The translations under genes and the position numbers were made by a program. This document shows, in pieces, positions 1-9,968 of a stretch of 64,000 bases of DNA. Positions within the stretch are counted from its first letter, which is position 1, and the number at the start of each line of letters is the position of its first letter. The notes below the pieces were generated by a model. That model did no database searches, was not told the DNA's origin, and saw only the letters and a program-made list of their open reading frames with translations. Source of the stretch: Streptomyces sp. col6 (GTDB lineage Bacteria > Actinomycetota > Actinomycetes > Streptomycetales > Streptomycetaceae); the NCBI RefSeq assembly GCF_008042035.1, contig NZ_RDBL01000013.1, positions 592,021-656,020 on the forward strand, in the 5' to 3' direction.

Positions 1-53
1 CACGCGGCCCGTCCGGCCCCGCACACCCCCGTACCCCTCCGAGGAGAGCCCGA

Positions 54-3000
54 GTGAAACGTCCGTACCCGCGCGTGCCCGCACGCAGAACGGCGACCGC
101 CGTCGTCGCGGCCGCCCTGTGCGCGGCCCTGGTGCCCGCGCTGCCCGCCGCCGCGGCCCGGCCGCCCGCCGCGCCCTCGGACGCCAAGCTGGCCGCCCAG
201 GCCACCCGGCACGACCTGACCCGTGAGCAGTTCTACTTCGTGATGCCCGACCGGTTCGCCAACGGCGACACCGGCAACGACCGCGGCGGGCTGACCGGTT
301 CGCGGCTGGAGACCGGCTACGACCCCACCGACAAGGGGTTCTACCAGGGCGGTGACCTCAAGGGGCTGACCAGCAGGCTCGACTACATCAAGGGGCTCGG
401 CACCACCGCGATATGGCTCGCGCCGATCTTCAAGAACCGTCCTGTGCAGGGCACCGGCAAGGACGCCTCGGCCGGCTACCACGGTTACTGGATCACCGAC
501 TTCACCCAGGTCGACCCGCACTTCGGCACCAACGCCGACCTGACGAAGCTGATCGACAAGGCCCACCGCAAGGGCATGAAGGTCTTCTTCGACGTCATCA
601 CCAACCACACCGCCGACACCGTCGACTACGCCGAGAAGACCTACGGCTACCGGTCCAAGGGCGCCTACCCCTACCTCGACCGCGACGGCCGCCCCTTCGA
701 CGACGCCGCCGGCATGGCGAAGACGGACGCGGACTCCTTCCCGTACAAGCCGGTGAGCGGCGGCGGCAAGACGCCGTCCTGGCTCAACGACCCGACGATG
801 TACCACAACCGGGGCGACTCGACGTACGCCGGCGAGTCCACCACCTACGGCGACTTCTCCGGTCTCGACGACCTCTGGACCGAGCGCCCCGAGGTCGTCT
901 CCGGCATGGAGAAGATCTACGAGAAGTGGGTCCGCGACTTCGACATCGACGGGTTCCGGATCGACACCGTCAAACACGTCGACATGGACTTCTGGACCCA
1001 GTGGGCCACAGCACTCGACGCGTACGCGGCGAAGCACGGGCGCAAGGACTTCTTCATGTTCGGCGAGGTCTACTCCTCGGACACCGCCGTCACCTCGCCG
1101 TATGTCACCCAGGGCCGGCTGGACGCCACGCTCGACTTCCCGTTCCAGGAGGCGGCCCGCCAGTACGCCTCGCAGGGCGCCCCGGCCTCGAAGCTCGCCG
1201 CCGTCTTCGGCGACGACTACCGGTACACCACCGACAAGGCCAACGCCTACGAGCAGGTGACCTTCCTCGGCAACCACGACATGGGCCGCATCGGGACGTT
1301 CCTCAAGCAGGACAACCCGAAGGCCGGTGACGCGGAGCTGGTCAAGCGCGCGGAGCTCGCCAACGAGCTGATGTTCCTCGGCCGCGGCAACCCCGTCGTC
1401 TATTACGGCGACGAGCAGGGCTTCACCGGCGCCGGCGGTGACAAGGACGCCCGCCAGACGATGTTCGCCTCGAAGACCGCCGACTACCTCGACGACGACG
1501 AGCTGGGCACCGACCGCACCCACGCCTCCGACGCGTACGACGAGACCCACCCGCTCTACCGCTCCATCGCCGCGCTCTCGAAGCTGACCCGGGACAACCC
1601 GGCGCTGCGCGACGGCGTGCAGACCGAGCGGTACGCCGAGGGCTCCGTCTACGCCTTCTCCCGTACGGACGCGGCGCGCGGCACCGAGTACGTCGTCGCC
1701 ACCAACAACGGCACCTCCGCGAAGACCGTCGAGCTGCCCACCGGGTCCGCGCGGATGGACTTCCGCACCCTGTACGGCGGTACCGGCACGGTCCGCAGCG
1801 GCGCCGACAAGAAGATCACGGTCACCGTCCCGGCCCTGTCGAGCCTCGTGCTCCGCGCCTCCGGGCCGCTCGCGGCCCCGGCCGCCAAGCCCTCCGTCAC
1901 GCTGAAGGCCCCGGCCGCCGGCGCCACCGGCACCGTCGAGCTGACCGCCGACGTGGACGGCGGCTCCCTCAACCGGGTCGTCTTCGCCGCCCAGACCGGC
2001 AACGGCAAGTGGACCACTCTCGGCACTGCCGACCACGCCCCGTACAAGGTCACCCAGACCCTGAGCGACAGCACCGCAGCCGGTACGCCCCTGCGCTACA
2101 AGGCCGTTGTCGTCGACCGCACCGGCCGCACCGCGAGCGCCACCGCCGCGTCCACCGCCGGGCAGGCACCCGCCCCCGCCAAGCCCGTCGCCGTCGAGCG
2201 CGACTACGCCGTCGTCCACTACCAGCGCGCCGACGGCGACTACGACGGCTGGCAGGCGAAGTCCGGCGAGACGACCGCCGCGTTCACCGGGCGCGACGCG
2301 TACGGCGCGTTTGCGTGGATCAAGGTGCCCGAGGGCGCCGCCACCGTCCCGTACACCGTCGAGAAGTCCAACGCCGCCGACGGGCCCGAGCGCACCGTAG
2401 ACCTGGCGAAGACCGGCGAGGTGTGGATCGCGCAGGGCGAGGACGGCCAGGCCGACACCGCGCCCGACGGGGCCTACCCGGCGCAGGACAAGACCAAGGC
2501 CGTCCTGCACTACTACCGCGCCGACGGCGACTACGACGGCTGGGGTCTGCACACCTGGACCGGCGCGAAGGAGCCCACCGACTGGGCGAAGCCGCTCCAG
2601 CCCGTGAAGAAGGACGCCTCCGGACTCACCTTCGAGGTCCCGCTCACCGACGGGGCCACCTCGCTCAGCTACATCCTGCACCGGGGCGACGAGAAGGACC
2701 TGCCCAGCGACCAGGCACTCGACCTCGCCACCTACGGCCACGAGGTATGGCTGCTCGGCGGACAGGCCGGCTACCTGCTCCCGCAGGCCGGCGGCGTCCC
2801 GACGCCCGACCTCACCAAGGCCGAGGCGCAGTGGATCGACGCCGGAACCGTCGTCTGGAAGGTGAAGGCCACCGAGGCCACCAGCCAGCAGCTCGTCTAC
2901 GCGAAGAAGGGCGGCATCACCGTCAAGGACGGCGCCCTGAGCGACGAGGGCCAGTGGCTGCGGCTCACCCCGTCCGCGCTCACCGACGCACAGAAGGCGA

Positions 3001-5378
3001 AGTACCCGCACCTCAAGGACTACCCCGCCTTCACCGTCGACGCCCGGGACCGCGACCGCGTCCGCGAGGCCCTGCGCGGCCAGCTCATCGCCACCCAGCG
3101 CGCCGCCAACGGCGCCCTGCTCGCCGCCACCGGGGTGCAGAGCGCCGGGGTGCTCGACGACCTCTACGGCGCGAAGGCGAGCGGCGCCGCCCTCGGCCCG
3201 GTCTTCCGCCACGGCACCCCCACCCTCTCGGTGTGGGCGCCCACCGCCCGTACCGTCGCGCTCGAACTCGACGGCCGTACCGTCCCCATGCGGCGCGACG
3301 ACCGCACCGGCGTCTGGTCCGTCACCGGGAAGAGGAGCTGGAACGGCAAGCCCTACCGGTACGTCGTGAACGTCTGGGCGCCCACCGTCCAGAAGCTCGT
3401 CACCAACAAGGTCACCGACCCCTACTCCACCGCCCTGACCACCGACTCCGCCCGCAGCCTCGTCGTCGACCTGGAGGACCGCGAGCTCGCCCCCAAGGGC
3501 TGGGACACGCTCCGCAAGCCCGCCGCCGTGCCGCTGCGCGACGCGCAGATCCAGGAGCTCCAGATCCGCGACTTCTCCATCGCGGACCGCACCTCGAAGC
3601 ACCCCGGTGAGTACCTGGCGTTCACCGACACCCGCTCCGACGGGATGAAGCACCTCAAGCAGCTCGCCGACTCCGGCACCAGCTACGTCCACCTGCTGCC
3701 CGCCTTCGACATCGGCACCATCCCCGAGAAGAAGAAGGACCAGCAGAAGCCGGCCTGCGACCTGTCCGTCCACGCCCCCGACTCCGCCGAGCAGCAGGCC
3801 TGCGTGGCGAAGGCCGCCGCGAAGGACGGCTTCAACTGGGGCTACGACCCGCTGCACTACACCGTCCCCGAGGGCAGCTACGCCTCCGACCCGGACGGCA
3901 CGAAGCGCACCGTCGAGTTCCGGCAGATGGTCCAGGGCCTCAACGGCGCCGGACTGCGCACGGTCATGGACGTCGTCTACAACCACACCGTCGCCTCCGG
4001 CCAGGACGCCAAGTCCGTCCTCGACCGGATCGTGCCCGGCTACTACCAGCGGCTCCTGGAGGACGGCACCGTCGCCACCTCCACCTGCTGCGCCAACACC
4101 GCCCCCGAGAACACCATGATGGGCAAGCTCGTCGTGGACTCGGTCGTCACCTGGGCCAAGGAGTACAAGGTCGACGGCTTCCGCTTCGACCTGATGGGCC
4201 ACCACCCGAAGGCCAACATCCTGGCCGTCCGCAAGGCCCTCGACGCGCTGACCGTCGCCAAGGACGGCGTGGACGGCAAGAAGATCATCCTGTACGGCGA
4301 GGGCTGGAACTTCGGTGAGATCGCCGACGACGCCCGCTTCGTCCAGGCCACCCAGAAGAACATGGCCGGCACCGGCATCGCCACCTTCTCCGACCGGGCC
4401 CGCGACGCCGTGCGCGGCGGTTCCCCGTTCGACGAGGACCCCGGCGTCCAGGGCTTCGCCACCGGCCTCTACACCGACCCCAACACCTCCACCGCCAACG
4501 GTACGCAGGCCGAGCAGAAGGCCCGCCTGCTGCACTACCAGGACCTGATCAAGGTCGGCCTCACCGGCAACCTCGCCGACTACACTTTCACCGACACCTC
4601 CGGGAACACCGTCAAGGGCTCAGGCGTCGACTACAACGGGGCCCCGGCCGGTTACGCCGCCGCCCCCGGCGACGCCCTCGCCTACGCGGACGCCCACGAC
4701 AACGAGTCCCTGTACGACGCGCTCGCGTTCAAGCTCCCGGCGGGCACCTCGGCCGCCGACCGGGCCCGGATGCAGGTCCTGGCCATGGCGACGGCGACCC
4801 TCTCGCAGGGCCCCGCGCTCTCCCAGGCCGGCACGGACCTGCTGCGCTCCAAGTCGCTGGACCGCAACTCCTTCGACAGCGGCGACTGGTTCAACGCCCT
4901 GCACTGGGACTGCCGGGCCGGCAACGGCTTCGGACGCGGACTGCCGCCGGCCGCGGACAACGAGGCCAAGTGGCCCTACGCCAAGCCGCTGCTGACCAAC
5001 GCGAAGGTCACCCCGGGCTGTGCGCAGATCAACGGCGTCTCGGCCGCGTACCAGGACCTGCTCACCCTCCGCACCACGGAGCCGGACTTCGGTCTGGCCT
5101 CCGCCGCGCAGGTGCAGTCCCGGCTCTCCTTCCCGCTCTCCGGCAAGGACGAGACCCCGGGCGTGATCACCATGCGGCTCGGCAAGCTGGTCGTCGTCTT
5201 CAACGCCGCCCCCGCCACCGCCACCCAGAAGGTCGCCGCGCCGGCCGGAAAGGACTACGCCCTGCACCCCGTCCAGGCGAAGGGCGCGGATTCTATCGTC
5301 AAGAAGTCCTCGTACGAGCGGAGTTCGGGAAGCTTCACCGTTCCGGGACGCACGGTGGCGGTGTTCACCCTGCGCTGA
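54..5378 (+). CDS. pulA: Secreted bifunctional alpha-amylase / pullulanase (tandem GH13)
   Basis: A 1774-residue extracellular glucan hydrolase that should attack alpha-1,4 and alpha-1,6 bonds of starch or glycogen-like polymers. A basic, hydrophobic, Ala-rich signal peptide spans residues 1-35. The first GH13 domain (about 55-620) carries the nucleophile in DGFRIDTVKH (Asp304), the acid in FMFGEVYS (Glu338) and FLGNHDMGR. Two pullulanase-associated carbohydrate-binding modules follow, each with a RADGDYDGW motif (about 718-815 and 818-915). A CBM48-like module near 1050 (LSVWAPTARTV) precedes a second, pullulanase-type GH13 domain with Asp1379 (DGFRFDLMGHH), Glu1416 (LYGEGWNFGE) and YADAHDNESL. 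The GTG start follows GAGGAGAG at 41-48. The double catalytic layout is roughly twice a simple pullulanase. Both catalytic sets look intact. Confidence 0.93.
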   Translation: MKRPYPRVPARRTATAVVAAALCAALVPALPAAAARPPAAPSDAKLAAQATRHDLTREQFYFVMPDRFANGDTGNDRGGLTGSRLETGYDPTDKGFYQGGDLKGLTSRLDYIKGLGTTAIWLAPIFKNRPVQGTGKDASAGYHGYWITDFTQVDPHFGTNADLTKLIDKAHRKGMKVFFDVITNHTADTVDYAEKTYGYRSKGAYPYLDRDGRPFDDAAGMAKTDADSFPYKPVSGGGKTPSWLNDPTMYHNRGDSTYAGESTTYGDFSGLDDLWTERPEVVSGMEKIYEKWVRDFDIDGFRIDTVKHVDMDFWTQWATALDAYAAKHGRKDFFMFGEVYSSDTAVTSPYVTQGRLDATLDFPFQEAARQYASQGAPASKLAAVFGDDYRYTTDKANAYEQVTFLGNHDMGRIGTFLKQDNPKAGDAELVKRAELANELMFLGRGNPVVYYGDEQGFTGAGGDKDARQTMFASKTADYLDDDELGTDRTHASDAYDETHPLYRSIAALSKLTRDNPALRDGVQTERYAEGSVYAFSRTDAARGTEYVVATNNGTSAKTVELPTGSARMDFRTLYGGTGTVRSGADKKITVTVPALSSLVLRASGPLAAPAAKPSVTLKAPAAGATGTVELTADVDGGSLNRVVFAAQTGNGKWTTLGTADHAPYKVTQTLSDSTAAGTPLRYKAVVVDRTGRTASATAASTAGQAPAPAKPVAVERDYAVVHYQRADGDYDGWQAKSGETTAAFTGRDAYGAFAWIKVPEGAATVPYTVEKSNAADGPERTVDLAKTGEVWIAQGEDGQADTAPDGAYPAQDKTKAVLHYYRADGDYDGWGLHTWTGAKEPTDWAKPLQPVKKDASGLTFEVPLTDGATSLSYILHRGDEKDLPSDQALDLATYGHEVWLLGGQAGYLLPQAGGVPTPDLTKAEAQWIDAGTVVWKVKATEATSQQLVYAKKGGITVKDGALSDEGQWLRLTPSALTDAQKAKYPHLKDYPAFTVDARDRDRVREALRGQLIATQRAANGALLAATGVQSAGVLDDLYGAKASGAALGPVFRHGTPTLSVWAPTARTVALELDGRTVPMRRDDRTGVWSVTGKRSWNGKPYRYVVNVWAPTVQKLVTNKVTDPYSTALTTDSARSLVVDLEDRELAPKGWDTLRKPAAVPLRDAQIQELQIRDFSIADRTSKHPGEYLAFTDTRSDGMKHLKQLADSGTSYVHLLPAFDIGTIPEKKKDQQKPACDLSVHAPDSAEQQACVAKAAAKDGFNWGYDPLHYTVPEGSYASDPDGTKRTVEFRQMVQGLNGAGLRTVMDVVYNHTVASGQDAKSVLDRIVPGYYQRLLEDGTVATSTCCANTAPENTMMGKLVVDSVVTWAKEYKVDGFRFDLMGHHPKANILAVRKALDALTVAKDGVDGKKIILYGEGWNFGEIADDARFVQATQKNMAGTGIATFSDRARDAVRGGSPFDEDPGVQGFATGLYTDPNTSTANGTQAEQKARLLHYQDLIKVGLTGNLADYTFTDTSGNTVKGSGVDYNGAPAGYAAAPGDALAYADAHDNESLYDALAFKLPAGTSAADRARMQVLAMATATLSQGPALSQAGTDLLRSKSLDRNSFDSGDWFNALHWDCRAGNGFGRGLPPAADNEAKWPYAKPLLTNAKVTPGCAQINGVSAAYQDLLTLRTTEPDFGLASAAQVQSRLSFPLSGKDETPGVITMRLGKLVVVFNAAPATATQKVAAPAGKDYALHPVQAKGADSIVKKSSYERSSGSFTVPGRTVAVFTLR

Positions 5379-5407
5379 CCCCGACAGGACTACCGTATGG
5401 GCAGCCG

Positions 5408-5457
5408 CCCGGGGGCGCCGCAGGGGCGTCGCGAAGCACGCCCCCGTAACCCCCGGG
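5408..5457. terminator. Inverted repeat downstream of pulA
   Basis: Outer arms CCCGGGGG (5408-5415) and CCCCCGGG (5450-5457) enclose an inner GGGGCG/CGCCCC stem. It lies 30 bases after the pulA stop, so it is probably an intrinsic terminator, although there is no T tract. Confidence 0.55.
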
Positions 5458-5578
5458 CATGCCTTCCACTCCACCCGGCCGGTCCCGGCCCCCTCCGCGC
5501 GCACCGGCGTCCTCCTCGCCGGGCCGTGCGGACGCGGGGGCCGGGACCGGCCGCTCCACCTGTGCAGCGACGGTGACG

Positions 5579-7615
5579 ATGGCCAGCAACCTCCCCGAGG
5601 AGACCACCAGCTTTGTCGGACGGACGGCCGAGCTGGCCGGGCTGGAACACGCCCTCGCCGCCGGCCGGCTGACCACCCTCACCGGCACCGGCGGCGTCGG
5701 CAAGACCCGGCTCGCCCTGCGCGCCGCCCGCCGCGCGGCCCCCGGCTACCGCGACGGCGTCCGGTGGGCCGACCTCGCCCCGCTGCACGACGACGAACTC
5801 CTCCTCGCCACCGTCTCCGACGCGGTCGGCCTCAGCGACCACACCCTGCGCACCCCCATCGACGTGCTGTGCGAATGGCTCGCCGACAAACAGCTCCTGC
5901 TCGTCCTCGACTCCTGCGAACACCTGCGCCCCGCCTGCGCCCACCTCCTCGGCGAGATCCTCACCACCTCGCCCGGCCTCACCGTCCTCGCCACCAGCCG
6001 CCAGCCCCTGGACCTGCGCGGCGAACAGCTCGTCGAGGTCGACCCGCTCCCCGTCGACGGCGCCGCCGACGCGCTCACCCTCTTCCGGGAACGGGCCACG
6101 GCCGCCGCTCCGGCCACCCCCTTCCGCGATCTCGGCACCGCCGAGGCCGCCGCCGAGATCTGCCACCGCCTCGAAGGCATCCCGCTCGCCATCGAACTCG
6201 CCGCCGCCGCCGTCGGCCGGCAGAGCGTCCAGGAGATCGCCCAGCGCCTCGGCTCCCGGCTCGACGTGTTCGCCGACGCCACGCTCCGCCCGGTCCGCCA
6301 CCGGACCCTGCGCACCACCATCGGCTGGTCCCACGAACTGTGCACCCCGCTCGAACGGCTGCTGTGGGCCCGGCTGACCGTGCTGCGCGGCGACTTCGAC
6401 GAGGCCACCGCCGTCACCGTCTGCGCGGGCGGCCCCCTCACCGAGGACGGCGTCCGCACCGCGCTGTACGGTCTGGTCGCCAAGTCCGTCGTCGCCCGCG
6501 ACGGAACCCGCCACCGCATGCTCGACACCCTGCGCGAGTACGGCCGGATGTGGCTCGCGGAACTCGGCGAGGAGCGGGCCGCCGCCGACCGGCACGCCGC
6601 CTGCTTCCTGAGCCTCGCCCGCAGCGCCCACGCCGGCTGGACCGGTGACGACCAGATCCTCTGGTACCACCGCATCGCCGACGCGCACGCCGACCTGTGC
6701 GCCGCGCTCGACCACCTCCTCGCCCACGACCCCGCCGCCGCCCAGGAGATGGCCGGGCGCATCGGCTTCTTCTGGTGCTGCTGCGGCCACCTGCCCCAGA
6801 CCCGCGGCTATGCCCAGCGTGCCCTGGACACCGGACCGGCCGACGGCCCCCACCGCACCCGGGTCCTGTGGGTGCTTGGCATCTGCGTGCTGCTCCAGGG
6901 CGACTACGCGGCCGCCGAACGGATCGGTGAGGAGTGCGTCCGCGCAGCCGCCGCCGACGGCACCGACGAGGGCATCCTCGCCGCCGCCTATCTGCGCGGC
7001 CTCACCCACCTGATGACCGGCGACCCCGCGAAGGGGCTGCGCGAGGCCGAGCGGGTGCTGCGCACCACCCGGACGGGCACCCCGCTCGAATCGGCCTACC
7101 GGCTGCGCTGCCACCTCATCACCGTCTTCGCCCTGACCGGACTCGGCCGGCTGGAGGAGGCGGCCTCGGCAGCCGTCGTGCTGCGCGCCGCCTGCGAGGC
7201 CCAGGACGAGTGCTGGACCCGCTCCTACGTCGACTACCAACTCGCCCTGATCGCCCTGCTCCAGGGCCGCGCCGCCCCCGCCGCCGCGCACGCCCGGTCC
7301 ATGCTCGCCGGCAAGCACCGGCTCCGCGACCGCTTCGGGATCGCGCTCGGCCTGGACATCCTGGCCGCCGCCATCGCCGCCCAGGGCGAGGGGGCCAGGG
7401 CGGCCCGGGTCTACGGCACCGGACAGATCTACTGGCGCATGGTCGGCCACCCGCAGCGCGGCACCCCCGAACTGGGCCCGGTCCGCGAGGCCTGCGAACG
7501 GCGGGCCCGCGCGGCCGTCGGCGACGCGGCGTACCGGCGCGCCTTCGAACAGGGCCGCGCCGACAACGCGGAGGCGGGCCTCGCCCTGGCACTGCACGGG
7601 GAGCTGCTGACGTAA
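5579..7615 (+). CDS. STAND/NB-ARC-type ATPase with TPR-like C-terminal half, no LuxR HTH
   Basis: A 678-residue predicted signalling ATPase. The start MASNLPEETTSFVGR is typical of actinobacterial NB-ARC regulators. The P-loop GTGGVGKTR lies about 30 residues in, followed by a LLVLDSCEH Walker B region and LEGIPLAIELAAA. The C-terminal half is Ala/Leu-rich helical repeats that resemble TPRs. Related regulators usually end in a LuxR-type HTH domain. This one stops at LALALHGELLT, and no HTH is visible in any frame before the next gene, so it may work through a partner or be a C-terminally shortened version. The ATG at 5579 matches the conserved family N-terminus. An in-frame ATG at 5459 is possible but adds a Pro/Arg-rich stretch unlike the family. 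Confidence 0.75.
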   Translation: MASNLPEETTSFVGRTAELAGLEHALAAGRLTTLTGTGGVGKTRLALRAARRAAPGYRDGVRWADLAPLHDDELLLATVSDAVGLSDHTLRTPIDVLCEWLADKQLLLVLDSCEHLRPACAHLLGEILTTSPGLTVLATSRQPLDLRGEQLVEVDPLPVDGAADALTLFRERATAAAPATPFRDLGTAEAAAEICHRLEGIPLAIELAAAAVGRQSVQEIAQRLGSRLDVFADATLRPVRHRTLRTTIGWSHELCTPLERLLWARLTVLRGDFDEATAVTVCAGGPLTEDGVRTALYGLVAKSVVARDGTRHRMLDTLREYGRMWLAELGEERAAADRHAACFLSLARSAHAGWTGDDQILWYHRIADAHADLCAALDHLLAHDPAAAQEMAGRIGFFWCCCGHLPQTRGYAQRALDTGPADGPHRTRVLWVLGICVLLQGDYAAAERIGEECVRAAAADGTDEGILAAAYLRGLTHLMTGDPAKGLREAERVLRTTRTGTPLESAYRLRCHLITVFALTGLGRLEEAASAAVVLRAACEAQDECWTRSYVDYQLALIALLQGRAAPAAAHARSMLAGKHRLRDRFGIALGLDILAAAIAAQGEGARAARVYGTGQIYWRMVGHPQRGTPELGPVREACERRARAAVGDAAYRRAFEQGRADNAEAGLALALHGELLT

Positions 7616-7714
7616 CGGCCTCCCGTGCCCACATGGTGAATCGGTGTTGTGCGCACTCACCGGTCCGGGAAAGGCTGGGTGGCGTCCGTCCACCACGCGC
7701 CCCTGGAGCCCGTC

Positions 7715-8065
7715 ATGCCGCAGATCACCGTCGACTACTCCGCCGAGCTCGACGAGGCCTTCGACCGCCCCGCCTTCGCCCTCGCACTGCACCCGCTGGT
7801 CGCGGAGACCGTCGACACCGGGATCGCCGCCTGCAAGACCCGCTTCCGGCGGACCGAGGAGACGGTGGTGGCGGACGCGCCGGAGGGCGACGCGCTCGTG
7901 CACGTGGACATCTCGCTGCTGGCCGGCCGCACCCCGGAGACCAAGGCCCGGCTCACCGAATCCGTCCTGGCGCTGCTGACCGGGCACCTCCGCACGGTCA
8001 CCGGGCCGACCCTGCACCTCTCGGTCGAGGCCCGCGACCTCGACGCCTCCTACCGCAAGGCCTGA
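7715..8065 (+). CDS. 5-carboxymethyl-2-hydroxymuconate isomerase-like tautomerase
   Basis: A 116-residue protein beginning MPQITVDYS. Removal of the initiator Met would expose Pro1, the catalytic base of the tautomerase/CHMI fold. The body (CKTRFRRTEE, HVDISLLAGR, RLTESVLALL) fits the HpcD/CHMI family in length and pattern. The start is set by CTGGAG at 7703-7708. The substrate cannot be told from sequence because no homoprotocatechuate genes are nearby. It is convergent with the TetR gene downstream. Confidence 0.8.
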   Translation: MPQITVDYSAELDEAFDRPAFALALHPLVAETVDTGIAACKTRFRRTEETVVADAPEGDALVHVDISLLAGRTPETKARLTESVLALLTGHLRTVTGPTLHLSVEARDLDASYRKA

Positions 8066-8117
8066 ACGGCGCCCAGGGCCAGGCGTCGCGCGGCAGAGGG
8101 GAGTTTGACGACAGGCC

Positions 8118-8840
8118 CTACGGCAGCCGCTGCGCCGGGACCGCCGGGATGGCCGGCGCCAGTGTGGAGAGCCGCGTCAGCAGGTCCCCGAACGGCCCGT
8201 CCGCCGGCTCCTGCGCCAGGACCCGCAGCACGATGCCCGCCATCTCCTCGTCGTACGCGGCGCTCACGGCGGCCAGCGCGGCGAAGTCGTGCACGAGCTG
8301 CAACTCCAGCTCGGCCCGGGGGACCCGCCGGCCGTCCAGCCAGAGCAGTGCCGTGGACTCGGCGAGGGAGACCCAGGAACGTACCACCAACTCCAGCCGG
8401 GCCGGGGGCTTCCCGACGTCCAGATGGGCCAGGATCTGTTCGCAGGCGGCCTGGCGCACCCCGTCGATCATGGCGTTCGCCGTGGAGGAGCCCACGGCCG
8501 GGCCGCCCCGCATCAGCGCGGCGAACCCGGGGCCGTGCTCGTCGACGAAGTCGAAGAACCGGCCCATCACCCGCAGCAGCCGTGCGCCGAGCGGGCCTTC
8601 GCGCGGCTCCAGGAACCTGGTTGCCAGCTCGTCGGCCGCCCGCCGCAACGCCGCCTCGTACAGGCTCTGCTTGCCCGGGAAGTAGTGGTAGACCAGCGGT
8701 CTGGAGATACCGGCCGCGGCGGCGATCTCGTCGATCGACACCTCGTCCGGCGTCCGGTGGCTGAACAACTCCAGCGCGACGCCGATCAGCTGCTCCCTGC
8801 GCTCCTCGACGCCCATCCTGCGCCGCACCCCGGTCGTCAT
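8118..8840 (-). CDS. TetR family transcriptional regulator
   Basis: 240 residues with an N-terminal TetR HTH (VSIDEIAAAAGISRPLVYHY) ending in YFPGKQSLYEA, then a helical ligand-binding region. It lies 34 bases downstream of the ferredoxin-reductase gene on the same strand and probably regulates the two oxidative genes ahead of it. An internal ATG at 8816 (MGVEERREQ) is an alternative start. The ligand is unknown. Confidence 0.85.
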   Translation of the reverse strand: MTTGVRRRMGVEERREQLIGVALELFSHRTPDEVSIDEIAAAAGISRPLVYHYFPGKQSLYEAALRRAADELATRFLEPREGPLGARLLRVMGRFFDFVDEHGPGFAALMRGGPAVGSSTANAMIDGVRQAACEQILAHLDVGKPPARLELVVRSWVSLAESTALLWLDGRRVPRAELELQLVHDFAALAAVSAAYDEEMAGIVLRVLAQEPADGPFGDLLTRLSTLAPAIPAVPAQRLP

Positions 8841-8874
8841 GCCCCCAGCGTACCGACCGGTGGGTCCGGCCGGA

Positions 8875-9966
8875 TCACAGGTCCAGCACCAGCCGTCCGC
8901 CGTCCCGGCAGCGGGAGACGCAGATCAGCATGGACTCCGCGCGCTCGGCGTCCGTCAGCAGGTCGTCGCGGTGCTCCACCTCGCCCTCCAGGACGCGCTG
9001 TTGGCACGTTCCGCAGAACCCCTGTTCGCACGAGTACGAGATGTGCGGCAGTTCGGCGCGTACGGCGGCCAGCACCGACTGGTCCGCCGCGACCGGGACC
9101 GTACGCCCCGAGCGGCGCAGCTCCACCTCGAAGGGCACCGCGTCCGCCGGATCCGTCCCCGCCGCCGAGAAACGTTCCAGGTGCAGGGTGCAGCCGTCCG
9201 GGAGGGCGGCGGCGACCGCGTCCATCAGGGGCTGCGGGCCGCAGCAGTGGACCGCCGTGCCCTCGGCCGCGTCCGCGAGGACGGCGGCGATGTCCGGGTG
9301 GCCGGCCTCGTCCTGCGGGACGACCGTGACCCGGCCGCCGTCGGCGCCCAGCTTCTCGACCTCCTCCAGGAACGGCATGGTGGCCCGGCTCCGTCCCCCG
9401 TACAGCAGCCGCCAGTCGGCGCCCTCGGCGGCGAGCCGGCGCAGCATCGGCAGGACGGGGGTGATGCCGATGCCGCCGGCGATCAGGACGTGGGCGGGCG
9501 CCCCGGTCAGCGGGAAGCGGTTGCGCGGGCCGCGCACCTCGACCTCCATGCCCTCGTGGAGCGCGGTGTGCACCTCGCGGGAGCCGCCGCGCCCGTCCTC
9601 GACCAGCCGGGCCGCCACGGTGTAGGCGCCGTCGTCGGCCGGGTCGCCGCACAGCGAGTACTGCCGGACCAGGCCGGAGGGCAGCACCAGGTCCAGATGG
9701 GCGCCGGGCTCCCACGCCGGCAGGTCCGGGCCCTCCAGGCGGAGTTGGACGACGCCGTCGGCGGGGCCGGTGCGCTCGGTGATCAGCAGCCGCCGCCCGG
9801 TGGTCGAACGCCGCTGGGACCGGCCGGATATGGGCTCGTCCAGCGCGGGCAGCGGCCACAGCGGGGACTTCTGGATGCGCCGGCGCAGCGCCCGCTTGGC
9901 GAGCAGCGCGGCTCCGGCCGCCACGGCGACCGTACGCAGGCGGGGGAGGGGCAGGGAACGCGGCAT
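8875..9966 (-). CDS. PDR/VanB-type ferredoxin reductase (FAD, NAD(P)H and C-terminal [2Fe-2S])
   Basis: A 363-residue flavoprotein reductase that would pass electrons from NAD(P)H to a partner oxygenase. A short hydrophobic N-terminus precedes the FAD domain (RQYSLCG, about residue 100), the nucleotide-binding motif GGIGITPVLPML, and a plant-type ferredoxin domain with CEQGFCGTC plus a distal Cys in LICVSR. The ATG at 9966 follows the stop of the upstream hydrolase gene with only two bases between, so the two are co-translated. Streptomyces pairs of this reductase with a PF10118-type diiron hydrolase are common. The substrate is not known. Confidence 0.87.
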   Translation of the reverse strand: MPRSLPLPRLRTVAVAAGAALLAKRALRRRIQKSPLWPLPALDEPISGRSQRRSTTGRRLLITERTGPADGVVQLRLEGPDLPAWEPGAHLDLVLPSGLVRQYSLCGDPADDGAYTVAARLVEDGRGGSREVHTALHEGMEVEVRGPRNRFPLTGAPAHVLIAGGIGITPVLPMLRRLAAEGADWRLLYGGRSRATMPFLEEVEKLGADGGRVTVVPQDEAGHPDIAAVLADAAEGTAVHCCGPQPLMDAVAAALPDGCTLHLERFSAAGTDPADAVPFEVELRRSGRTVPVAADQSVLAAVRAELPHISYSCEQGFCGTCQQRVLEGEVEHRDDLLTDAERAESMLICVSRCRDGGRLVLDL

Positions 9967-9968
9967 GG

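Noticed and set aside
5390..8017. Long minus-strand open frame opposite the ATPase and tautomerase genes
   Set aside because: The composition is Gly/Val/Gln-rich typical of a frame shadow in GC-rich DNA, and the plus-strand genes show clear domains.
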